Positions 1 through 8,744 of a stretch of 64,000 bases of DNA are shown piece by piece. A model generated the notes under the pieces. It had not been told where the DNA came from, searched no databases, and worked only from the letters and a program-made list of their open reading frames with translations. The position numbers and the translations under genes were made by a program. Positions within the stretch are counted from its first letter, which is position 1; each line of letters starts with the position of its first letter. The stretch is from positions 17,738,501 to 17,802,500 of the forward strand of contig JAZHRO010000024.1 of NCBI GenBank assembly GCA_037157565.1, written 5' to 3'. Origin of the DNA: Thalassia testudinum (taxonomy: Eukaryota > Streptophyta > Magnoliopsida > Alismatales > Hydrocharitaceae).

Positions 1-1153
1 GGCAGGTACCTGCGCTCGCCGCCACCATTGTTGAAGCGAAGCAGCTTCTTCACCTGCTGCCCCAGGTGTGCCACGCCCAGGTCACGCTCCCAGGCAGTGC
101 GAGGCGTCTTCGCGAAGTACCAGGCTGCAGTCGAGTCGAAGCTCTCGCGCGAAGCCCCCGCGCTTCGCCTCGACTGCCGCTGCTTCCTCCGCGCAGGCAT
201 CCAAATTAGGGTGGGACATTTAGTCCCACCTCGGAAAGCCACTGAGGCGAACGGGCGCTTAAAGGCAAAAAGTGCCTTAAGCTGTTCGCCTCAGTTCACG
301 GGGTGAGGTCCCCTTCACCCGCCCGACTACCCAGCCTCGTCCGCACGCACGCCTCACGGACCTGGCCCGACCCAACTTAGCCTGACCTGCACTCCTCGCC
401 CACCACGCACGCCGGTGGGCCTGGACCCAGGCGCGACCCATACCCGACTACCCGGCAGCTCTGGGAGAGCTTTCCTAAGAGCGGCTTCTGTGAGAGAGAA
501 ACGCGGGGGAGGGAGGGTAGAGTAGGTTTTTGCTCGCTGACGAGAGCTTTGAAGTGTGCAGGCACAGGCGAAGAAGAAGAAGACGAGCGAGGCAGAGAAG
601 AAGGACGACGAAAGCTGAAGGAAGGAGGAGCACTGTAGTAGCGGCGGTTTAAGTCGTCTGATTGGAAAATCAAACGACGCTCTGAAGGCAGAAAAGAGGA
701 AGAAGAACAGGACCGCAAGGGAAAAGAAAAAGAAAGAGACAAGCAGAAACAAGAGCTGAAAGAAGAAGAAGAACATCACCCACTGCTGCAGATAAAGAAG
801 ACAGAAAGAAAAAGAAGAAAGAAGGAGAGACGACGTCCTGACAGCAAAAGCAGAAGAAGAGAGCACGAGAAGAAGATCTGAAGAACAGAAGGCAGAAGAA
901 GAAGACCACAAGGAGATAAAGAAACCAAAAGCCAAAGAGGAAGAAGAGAAGAGAAGAAGAAGAAGCCAAATTTTCATCTCTCTCTCTCTCTCTTTATTTT
1001 TGTAATAAGAATTTGTACCCCTAGAATACGACTTGCTCCCTGAGTTCGACCTCGGGAACTCTTTTATTTTCCGAGTAAAAAAATTATATATTTGAAATGA
1101 TGGCAATAACTGGCTATACTACAACGCTATAACAAAACCTAGTTATCGCCACG
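1..1153 (-). mobile_element. E-type non-autonomous LTR element, internal region fragment
   Basis: Read on the minus strand, this block matches the internal parts of the E copies near 27.0-27.9, 48.4-49.4, 52.4-53.2 and 61.9-62.6 kb. Shared landmarks are the phrase CGTTGTAGTATAG (about 1111-1123), a 'gaggtcgaac..cagggagcaa' box (about 1036-1056), a long pyrimidine tract (the A/G run 540-970 on plus), a hairpin with stem GGTGGGAC/GTCCCACC (211-231) and a 'gctgaggcgaac' box. It runs off the left edge close to where an LTR would begin (minus-strand 'caacaatggtggcg', about 20-33). No retrotransposon protein is encoded; the lysine/glutamate- or leucine/serine-rich ORFs come from the purine tract. 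Its right end meets an integrase scrap. Confidence 0.6.
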
Positions 1154-1340
1154 TCACACCCCCAGACGGACGGACAGTCTAAGCGCACGATACAGACACT
1201 TGAGGACCTTTTGCGTGCTTGTGTACTAGACTGGAGGGGCTCTTGGGAGGAGCACTTGCCCCTGGCGGAGTTTGCATATAATAACAGTTATCACTCAAGC
1301 ATCGGCATGGCACCCTACGAGGCACTGTACGGACGGAGAT
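1154..1340 (+). pseudogene. Integrase core fragment (Tekay chromovirus)
   Basis: About 187 bp matching the integrase catalytic core of A1 (10810-10992) at high identity. It covers the stretch from the 'QTDGQSE' motif, which holds the catalytic Glu of D,D-35-E, to the '[10 protein letters not shown]' motif. It is cut on the left by E-type sequence and on the right by the A1 5' LTR starting at 1341, so it is a remnant of an older element. The expected continuation beyond the LTR insertion point ('gtacggcacc..') is not found after any LTR end in the window. Confidence 0.8.
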
Positions 1341-1440
1341 TGTTATAACCAGGCATCAAGCAACATTTAAGACATCTGGGAAGTGGTCCAGACGTCTGGA
1401 AGCCTTCCTAGACGTCTGGAATTAAATTTTTTCAGCTTAC

Positions 1441-1479
1441 GGGTTCACGTCTGCGCGCATGCGCGTGCAGACTGAACCC
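1441..1479 (+). promoter_or_regulatory. GC-rich U3 hairpin upstream of the TATA-like region
   Basis: Two nearly complementary arms beginning GGGTTCA and ending TGAACCC enclose an alternating GCGC core. The 3' LTR has the equivalent at 11785-11823 (GGGTTAGCG arm, core GCGCGC), and the A3 LTRs keep a shorter version. The position, about 70-100 bp ahead of the TATA-like site, is constant. Function unknown; it may be a promoter element or a DNA cruciform. Confidence 0.45.
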
Positions 1480-1938
1480 GCTGCCCTCCTCCTCTTTCCT
1501 CCCTCCCTGCAGACACAGCCTTTCCTCTTTCTCTCTCCCCGCGCTGCCTTCAAATACGTCTCTCCCTCACCCTCACTCCACCGCCTTCTTCTTCTTCTTC
1601 TCCCTGTCCGCGAGAGAGCGGGCGGGCGGGAGCGGCAGCAGCAGCTGCTGTGAGTGCATGGGGAGGAGGGGTTGTTGCGAGAGGAAGAGTGAGCTTGACC
1701 GCGAGGTTGCGAGCTCACCGAAGCAGCCAGAGCCGACCGGCGGGTGCGCAGCAAGCGTGGGATGCAGCAGAGAAGCTGTTGCAGCTCAGGCAGCAGGCGG
1801 GCGCGACGCGGCATGGCTGTGCGCTGCGGGCGGAGGGCGAGGAGGTCCTGATTCAAGAAAAATTTCCAGAATCAGGCGTTTAGACTTATGTCCAGACAAC
1901 GAAGGAGACATCTGGAGGAAGGTCCAGACGTTTGAAAG

Positions 1939-2045
1939 GTACGTTATTTTTATTTTCTTCTTCTTTCGCGTGTACGGCTATGCAGACGTTTCCGCCGAAG
2001 TCTTCTGCTTCCTTTGGTGTTGAGAGCGGGCGCGTGTGTGTGCAG
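1939..2045 (+). other. Candidate leader intron 1 inside the LTR
   Basis: Donor AAAG|GTACGT at 1939 and acceptor TGTGTGTGCAG|G ending 2045 enclose a T-rich 107-nt segment. The same donor/acceptor pair recurs in the A1 3' LTR (twice, because of a duplication), in LTR C (GAG|GTATGT ... GTGCAG) and in A2 (perfect AG|GTGAGT at 6686, CAG at 6754-6756). In D the donors GAG|GTAAC and ATG|GTAAGG are used with CATGCAG. Splicing is inferred from these signals only. Confidence 0.4.
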
Positions 2046-2476
2046 GATTTGTTCGAGAAGGTGCAAGGGCATGCCATCCCACATAGATCAAACGTCTGGG
2101 CACAGCATCAGACGACGGAGGGGGTCTCCAGACGTCCGAAGTGACAGTCGGACGACTGGAAACTAAGTCCATACGGTTCAGCGGCTTCTGGACGTTTGAA
2201 GGATCGCGCAGATCAAGGTATGACCTGAGCGATCATTTAAGACGTCTGGAAGAAGTTCCAGACGTCTGATTTTGGGCAGGCTCGTCATTTTTGACCTATT
2301 TAGGGTCCGTTCTGAGTAACTCCTTGTCTTTGATCCTTGTGTTCGGACCCCGTTCCGTTGCGGCTCTGCGGGTTGCGGAAGCGCGCGGGCTTGCCGATTA
2401 CGCCTCCAGTACTCCCGATTTCGTGGGTAGAGTGGCTCTTTAATTTATTTATCAAAGATTATACACTTGTGAAATA

Positions 2477-2632
2477 ATTAATAGAGTCTAGGGCATTACA
2501 TGAACCCTAAGACTGAAAAATTAGATTGAATGATAGATCCTAGGGTATTGCATGAATCCTAGGACTGGAAAACTAGATCGAATGATAGATCCTAGGGTAT
2601 GACATGAATCCTAGGACTGGAAAACTAGATTG
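2477..2632 (+). repeat. 52-bp tandem repeat, about three units, in the LTR
   Basis: Units start near 2477, 2529 and 2581 with an exact 52-bp period between the last two. Each holds two CCTAGG palindromes about 20 bp apart inside GATCCTAGGGTAT and GAATCCTAGGACTGG. A2 has about three units (7245-7400), and C has about two. B and D have one or two degenerate ones, so copy number changes between LTR lineages. Confidence 0.75.
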
Positions 2633-2865
2633 AATATCTATACATTGCAGTCTTGGAAAAGTAGAAAGGAAACTATAACTGCCTATTTATGAATGAATAA
2701 TTACTGTTGAGAACATGGGCTATATGGATATAAAGCTGGAACGGTGAAACCTAAATTGGCTGAGTTAAAAGGGCATGAACCCTACGGGGAATTAGGAGTA
2801 GAACTCCTGGAAAGTGAATGGAATAGAATTGGGGAAGTGAGCTGACCCTTGAGTACGGAGTACTA

Positions 2866-3370
2866 AGGAGAGCGACTGTCCCCCCTGTTTAGTGCAAAGC
2901 AGAGCTAGCCGCCTCAGGGACCCGGGGTTTGGTCTGGCCACTTTGTACCGACTTTTGGCCCTTGTGTACACAGTATCGAGGAGAGCTACTAGTGTAGGGA
3001 GAGCACTAGCTACCCCATGGGCCCCGGGGTTCTACTAGCCCTCCTACACCAACTTGTTCGGCCCACTGGGCAAACAAGGGTAGTCAGGCGTGGGTGCGCG
3101 GACTGTGGAGGGGCAAGACCCCTGTTTGATTACTGTGGAGGTGCTGGACCCCTGTTACTGAGAGAGCTTTTCCCTATACTAGTTCCGTTCTGTGCTTTGG
3201 GCGCACCCGTTAACGGAAACGACTGACCGCGTGCCAGTGCTGGGTAGCTACCCGTGCGTTTACCACGCGTGCCGTAGTCACCGTTACATCTGTCAGCGAC
3301 CTTGGGGTGGTTGACTGAGGGTAGGACCACCACAGGGGACTCTTTCGGCCAGGAGAGCACCACGTGCTAC
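2866..3370 (+). other. Conserved GC-rich stem-loop domain of the LTR
   Basis: About 500 bp present in every A, B, C and D LTR (for example 7640-8160, 13905-14420, 18560-19080, 20225-20740, 22060-22575, 51395-51785 and 58660-59050). It is packed with short inverted repeats: AGGGG..CCCCT (3109-3123), the 12-bp palindrome GGGTAGCTACCC (3242-3253), AGGGC..GCCCT and CTCTCCCGGCCAGGAGAG in sister copies. There is no ORF. It may be a structured RNA region of the leader or genomic RNA (packaging, translation or splicing control); that role is inference. Confidence 0.55.
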
Positions 3371-3960
3371 TTCTACTTTTCGGAAAAGATTGCAATCAAG
3401 ATCGTTCCCATAAGGAACATTCAAGATCAAAAGAAGAATCTAAGGGATAATTCGATAACAAGTAAACGGAAAATATAAAGAAAGAAATTAAAAATATAAC
3501 AGCTACTGTCCACCTTACTGTTTCTTAGCTTTTAGTTGCCACACTACTCAGCATTTCGCTGACGTGTCTCCTTTGTTACCTTTTCAGGACCAGGTGTTGA
3601 GTAGCCAGAGTCGGGGCTGCAGAGGGTGCTGGGCCTAGTAGAGCCCAGTAGTGTTACTGTGTAGTGCCCACTGTACTTTTCTTCCTGTTGTAGTGACTAG
3701 TTTCTGTTACCTCTGTACTCTTTTCATTGTAAGCTTCATGTTTATGTACATGTTTATTTCTTTACTGTTGTGGTGGTGTATACTGTAGTATTTCTTTTCT
3801 TTACTGTTGTATTTTGTTACTGCTAGTATATACATGGTGAATGTGGTTTATTTTACTGCTCTTTTGGTTACTTTCCCGTTGGACGACTGGGTCTTGGGAT
3901 CAGTCGAGTCAGCCCGATTCTCGTATCTCGTAGGGATTCGGGAATCGGGTCGTAACAAGA

Positions 3961-3972
3961 TGGTATCAGAGC
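3961..3972 (+). other. Primer-binding site, initiator tRNA-Met type
   Basis: TGGTATCAGAGC, the usual plant Ty3/gypsy and Ty1/copia PBS complementary to the 3' end of initiator tRNA-Met. It lies three bases (AGA) after the 5' LTR end and marks the start of minus-strand DNA synthesis. Confidence 0.9.
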
Positions 3973-4139
3973 AAGGTCGTCCCGAGAAGTGAACCAACTG
4001 AATGGAAAATAACCAATTCACGTGTCTGTAACTAGAGTAGCCACCACAACGTTCTTTTGACATAAGCTCTTAGACTTCTTCGTTAGATATCGTTTATATT
4101 GACGTGTTTCCGTTCTATTTTCGCGTCTCCTTGTAGGAG

Positions 4140-6042
4140 ATGCCTCGACGAGGGACTAGCGAGGCAGGCCGCGAGCGCGGCCGAGGACGAGGTCAGAGGG
4201 GTGGGCGTGTCGAGGTCGACGTTTCAGTGGACCAGCCACTGCTCCCGGGCATTCAGGCCCAGGACCTCGCCCAGCTAATACGGGACATAGTGCAAGAGGA
4301 GCTCCACCCGCCGCCCCGAGCACCTCTCCCTGGGGCTGCGGAGGGGGAGTCCTCTGTGGGACCATCCGACGGACGTGGCGCTGGACGCGGGGGAGGGGAT
4401 GGGCCACCACCGCCTCCACCTTCCTCCGACACTTCTGTGCACGGGGCTTCCTTACCTGGAGCTGCACCCGCATCTCCACTGCAGCGCCACTTTGAGCTTT
4501 TCGGGCAGTTCCGGAAGCTGAAGCCCCCCTCCTTCAAGGGGGATGAGGACCCGACCGAGGCGAAGGACTGGCTCGAGCAGATCGAGAAGGTTTTTGACAC
4601 CCTTCGCCCTCCCGTGGAGTGCCGCGTGGCCATTGCCATGTACCAGCTGGAGAGCGCAGCACACAGGTGGTGGAGGGTGGTCAGGGGACAGGAGAGGGAT
4701 GAGCTAACGTGGGACCAGTTCGTCACCCTCTTCTGCGAACAGTACTTTCCCCAGACGTGGCAAGACCAGAGGAGGCGGGAGTTCCACACTCTCCGCCAAG
4801 GGACGATGACTGTGAGCGCGTACCGCACGCGTTTTCTGGAGCTGTCCCGCTTCGCAGCGATAGCAGTAGCCACTAAGGAGGAGCAACTTTGGTGGTTCAC
4901 CGAGGGGCTCCGACCTGCGATTCGGGGGTATGTCAAACCCATGAAGCTGCCTATGTTCTCGAGGGTGGTGGAGGCAGCTATGACCTATGAGGAGACCAAC
5001 CCGTCCGCGCAAGATAGTGACAGCGGGCGGAAGAGGCCCTATCAGCCAGACTTTTCCCAGGGCCGGCGAGACAGGAGACACGTGGCGCCCGCAGGAGAGC
5101 CATCACGTTTTGTAGGGCCATCAGTGGCCTTTGGGGGCCCTCGACAGGGGCCAGTTGCTAGCACCGGACCCCCGCCCAGCCGACAGCAGGGACCCACTGA
5201 GGGCGGGAGTTGGGTTCCCCTCTGCTACCAGTGTGGCCAGCCGGGCCACATCAGGAGGGACTACCCGTCTAGGGCAGGAGGTCGGATGATGCTTCCCGTG
5301 CTGAGCACTGGAGGGCGAGCAGGAGGCCGCGGTTTCCAGGCACGAGGAGGAGGACAGCAGTCACGAGGAGGGTACCGGCCAGCAGCTACCCGTCCGATGC
5401 AGAGTGTGGCTGCTTCGTCCGCACCTAGGGCTGAGGGGCGTATCAAAGCCCTGACACACAGGGATGCCAGAGCTTCGAGATCAGTGGTGGCAGGTATGGT
5501 TTCAGTTTCCGGCAGACTCGTTTACACGCTTTTCGATTCTGACGCTATGCACTCGTTTGTCGCTGCCAGTTTCACGGTTAGTCTGGGGCAGGATTGTGTG
5601 CTGTTAGAGGATTCGTTCGTGATCAGAGGTCCGAGTGGTCAGTTGCTTGTAGCTGAGGAGGTATACACTGGTTGCGAGGTCAGTGTTGGGGGACACAGCC
5701 TTTCCGCTGACCTGATTATGATACAGATGGAGGACTTTGGCATAATTCTGGGGATGGACTGCCTGTCCGCTTACCACGCCTTGGTGGACTGTTTTGAGAG
5801 AAAGATCATCTTCTCCATACCAGAGTTGCCTTCTTTTGAGTTCCAAGGGCAGCCAGTGGACAGAGGCTTCAGGTGCATTTCTGCACTTCGGGCGGCGAGA
5901 CTTTTGAGCCAGGGGTGTGAGGGCTTCCTAACTTTTGTGGTGGCAGAGCCCAGCCCTGTATCAAACTTCCAGAGTATCCTGGTGGTCAGAGAGTACCCTG
6001 ACGTGTTTCCAGACGAGTTGCCAAGACTATCGCCCGAGCGTG
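4140..6042 (+). pseudogene. gag-pro: gag-protease half of the A1 polyprotein
   Basis: An open frame of about 634 codons starting with ATG right after a conserved 'ctccttgtaggag' leader. The N-terminus is Arg/Gly-rich and is followed by a proline-rich linker (residues 60-115). The retrotransposon gag domain lies at about 125-300 (FKGDEDPTEAKDWL, FTEGLRPAIRG). A CCHC zinc knuckle begins at residue 362, with the last Cys replaced by Tyr. An aspartic protease begins near residue 455; its active site reads DSDA instead of DSGA (residues 466-469). There are no stops, but solo LTR A2 interrupts the frame at 6043. The same frame resumes at 8745, so gag and pol were one continuous reading frame. The mutated knuckle and protease argue that it is inactive. 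Confidence 0.88.
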
Positions 6043-6058
6043 TGTTATGAACGCGCGC

Positions 6059-6172
6059 TCCAGACGTCTTTTAAGACGTCTGGGAGGTGGCCCAGACGTC
6101 GGACCACACGTCTGGGATCACCTCCAGACGTCGGATAAGACGTCTGGGATCATTTATAGACGTCTGGAAATC
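6059..6172 (+). promoter_or_regulatory. Cluster of C-box palindromes in U3 of LTR A2
   Basis: Seven copies of the (C)AGACGTCTGG motif or one-base variants lie in about 114 bp, alternating in orientation so that neighbouring copies form hairpins (for example GACGTCTGGG at 6074 with CCCAGACGTC about 6 bp later). The core GACGTC is the plant bZIP C-box. The cluster lies 120-230 bp upstream of the TATA-like site. Further clusters occur at 6620-6686, 6783-6900 and 6936-6967. Confidence 0.7.
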
Positions 6173-6288
6173 GGTTATTTTGACACGATTGTTTCCTGAG
6201 CGCGCAGACCTACGGAAATACCCTCTCTCTCTTTATCCCTCTCCCTCTTGCGCCCTCTATCGCGCTCTCTCTCTCCTCCTCGCACGGC

Positions 6289-6297
6289 CTTAAAAGG
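6289..6297 (+). promoter_or_regulatory. TATA-like element of LTR A2
   Basis: CTTAAAAGG downstream of a CT-rich tract, at the position where other LTRs of the family have TTTATAAA or CTATATAA. It is followed by pyrimidine-rich and then GA-rich leader sequence. Probable start of the R region. Confidence 0.5.
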
Positions 6298-8744
6298 CCA
6301 CGCCCTCTCCCTTACTCCCGTCACCTCCATCTCCTTCCTTTTCTCCTTCCAGCCAGTGCACGAGAGCGAGCGCGAGGGTGAGCGGCGGCGACGACAGCCG
6401 CGGCGGGTGCGGGAGGAGGTGCTGCGCGGGGGAGGAGGCATCGGCCGTGAGGGCTCGAGCCTGCCTGGGCAGTGGGAGTCGGTCGGCGGGGACGCAACGG
6501 GCGTGGAGCAACGCGGGAGGCCTGCTGCAGCTCGAGCAGCAGGCGGAGCACTCGCAGCACGGCCGGGCGTCGCGAGCGGAGGGCGAGTCGCGCCCTGGTT
6601 CTGGAAACTTTTCCAGAATCAGACGTCTGGGCTGATAGCCAGACGACGGCCACGACGTCTGGAAGACTGTCCAGACGTCTGAAAGGTGAGTTTTTCCGTC
6701 TTCTTCCTTCCCTTCGATTGACCGTACTAAGAGAGAGAGGAAATGGGTACGCGCAGGGTCAGAGATTCGCATCCAACGTGAATCAGACGTCTGGCTGCAG
6801 TGCCAGACGGCGGGAACGACTTCTAGACGTCCTGGGTGACCATCAGACGTCTGGGAACTAGGCCAGACGCCCCCGCAGGCTTCTGGACGTCTGAGAGCCC
6901 ACGCAGAGTGAGCTAATTCCCTGATCCACTTTTTAAGACGTCTGGAAGAAGTTCCAGACGTCTGATTTTGCACTGTTTGGTCGTTTTCGACCCGTTTCGG
7001 GCCCGTTCGGGCTCCGTTTTCCGCGTTTCAAGTTGCGTTCTTTTCGGAATTACATCCTCTACCTGTCTACAGTAGCGGTATACTGTTTTGAGAAGTTCCT
7101 TGTGTTTGATCCTTGTGATAGGACCCCGTTCCATTGCAGTCTCGGGGGTTGCGGAGGCACGCGGGATTCCCGACCATGCCCCCAGTTCGCCTGTTGTAAC
7201 CAGTAGAGTGGCTTTAAGTATAATCTGTTAAATTATGAAATCATAAATAGAACCTAGGATATTGCATGAATCCTAGGAATGAGAAATAAATTGAATGGTA
7301 GATTCCTAGGGTGTTGCTTGAATCCTAGGGCTGGAAAACTAGATTGTATGATAGATCCTAGGATATGGCATGAATCCTAGGACGGGAAAACTAGTGGAAT
7401 GTATGAATACTGCAGTCTTGGAAAATGTGGAAAGGAAATACTAGTTGCCTGTGAATTGAATTAACAGCTGCCTGTTATGAATAAATAAACGTGATTGAGA
7501 ATATGGTTTGTGAGAACGTGAAACTGGAAAGTGAAACCTGGATGTTCTGAGTTAAAAGAGCTGGAACCCTACGGGGAATTAGGAGTAGAACTCCTGGAAA
7601 GTGAATGGAATAGAATTGGGGAAGTGAGCTGGCCCTTGAGTACGGAGTACCAAGGAGAGCGACTGTCCCCCCCTGTTTAGTGCAGAGCGGAGCCGCCGCC
7701 CTAGGGACCTGGGGTTAGGACTGGCCACTCTGTACCGACTTGCTGGCCCTCGTGTACGTAGTACCGAGGAGAGCTACTAGTGTAGGGAGGTACTAGCTAC
7801 CCCACGGGCCCCGGGGTTCTGCTAGCCTCCCACACCGACTTGTTAGGCCCACTGGGGCAAACCAGGGTAGTCAGGCGAGGGTGCGCGGACTGTGGAGGGG
7901 CGAGGCCCCTGTTTAGTTACTGTGGAGGGGTTGGACCCCTGTTACTGGGAGGGCTCTGCCCTGTACTGGTTTCGTGCTGTGCTTTGGGCGCACCCGTTAA
8001 CGGAAACGACTGACCGCGTGCCAGTGCGGGTTAGCTACCCATGCATTTACCGCGCGTGCCATAGTCACCGTTACGTCTGTCAGTGACCTTGGGTTGGTTG
8101 ACTAAGGGTAGGATCACCACGGGGGACTCTCCCGGCCAGGAGAGCACCACGTGCTACTTCTACTGTTCGGAAAAGACTGCAATCAAGATCGTTCCCACGA
8201 GGAACATTCGAGATCAAGTGAAGGATCTGAGAAATAGATAAATTGTGAAACAATAGAGAGACGTAAATAAAGGAAGAAAGAAAATTAAACAGCTACTGTA
8301 CACTTTACTGTTTCTTTAGTTTAGCTGCCACTCTACTCAGCATTTTGCTGACGTGTTACACTCGTTACCTTTCAGGACCAGGTGTTGAGCAGCCAGGGTC
8401 AGCGGCTGCAGAGGACGCTGGGCTAAGTAGGGTCCAGTAGAGTTACCATTGTTATCTTGTACCTCTTTTTTTGTTCCACTGTAGTGAGTAGTTCTTGTTT
8501 CCGCTGTACCTTTCTTTACCTGCAGTTCATATTATGTTACAAATGTTCTACTGTTGTGGTGGTATATACTGTAGTGATTTCTTTTCTTACTGCTGTATTT
8601 TCTTACTGTTAGTTATATTCATGCTGAATGTGGTTTATTTTACTGCTCTTTTGGTTACTTCCTCGTTGGACGACTAGGTCTTGGGATTAGTCGAGTCAGT
8701 CCGGTTCTCGTATCTCGTAGGGACTCGGGAATCGGGTAGTTACA

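Larger units (their letters stand above)
2218..3587 (+). other. Candidate leader intron 2 inside the LTR
   Basis: Donor CAAG|GTATGA at 2218. A branch-point-like CTGAC sits at 3559-3563, followed by a T-rich tract and the acceptor TTTTCAG|GACCAG ending 3587. The arrangement is kept in A2 (CTGAC 8348-8352, TTTCAG ending 8375), in B (CTGAC, CACAG|GTCAGG) and in D (CTAAC 59257-59261, TACAG|GTCAAG ending 59288). The flanking exon-like sequence (GGTGTTGAGYAGCC box) is also conserved. The predicted intron contains the 52-bp repeat and the GC-rich domain. Confidence 0.4.
1341..3957 (+). repeat. 5' LTR of A1 (subfamily A)
   Basis: 2617 bp, from TGTTATAACC to GTCGTAACA, followed three bases later by the tRNA-Met primer site. 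It contains C-box palindromes near its start (1368-1422), after the transcribed-leader hairpin (about 1878-1935) and again at 2085-2275, a 52-bp tandem repeat, a GC-rich structured domain and splice-like signals. The TATA-like element is weak here (TTCAAATAC near 1548) compared with the other LTRs. Confidence 0.92.
6043..8744 (+). mobile_element. Solo LTR A2 (subfamily A) inserted in A1
   Basis: 2702 bp, from TGTTATGAAC to GTAGTTACA. It is flanked by an exact 5-bp duplication GCGTG (6038-6042 and 8745-8749). There is no PBS or coding region, so it is the product of LTR-LTR recombination of a later insertion. It carries about 19 C-box palindrome copies in four clusters, a TATA-like CTTAAAAGG, a perfect AG|GTGAGT donor, the 52-bp repeat and the GC-rich domain. 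Short ORFs within it are not genes. Confidence 0.95.

Noticed and set aside
354..1106. Long minus-strand ORF rich in Leu, Ser and Phe
   Set aside because: Lies in the purine/pyrimidine tract of an E element, with overlapping ORFs in other frames and no domain; a compositional artefact.
1437..2172. Several Arg/Ser-rich ORFs on both strands inside the LTR
   Set aside because: Equivalent ORFs in sister LTRs are not conserved in frame; they follow from GC-rich leader sequence and C-box repeats.
3961..3972. Part of a tRNA gene
   Set aside because: Only the 12-base primer-binding match is present; there are no other arms.
6059..6172. Repeat-spacer layout resembling a CRISPR array
   Set aside because: Repeats are only 10-12 bp, palindromic, alternate in orientation and have 6-30 bp spacers; the context is a plant LTR.
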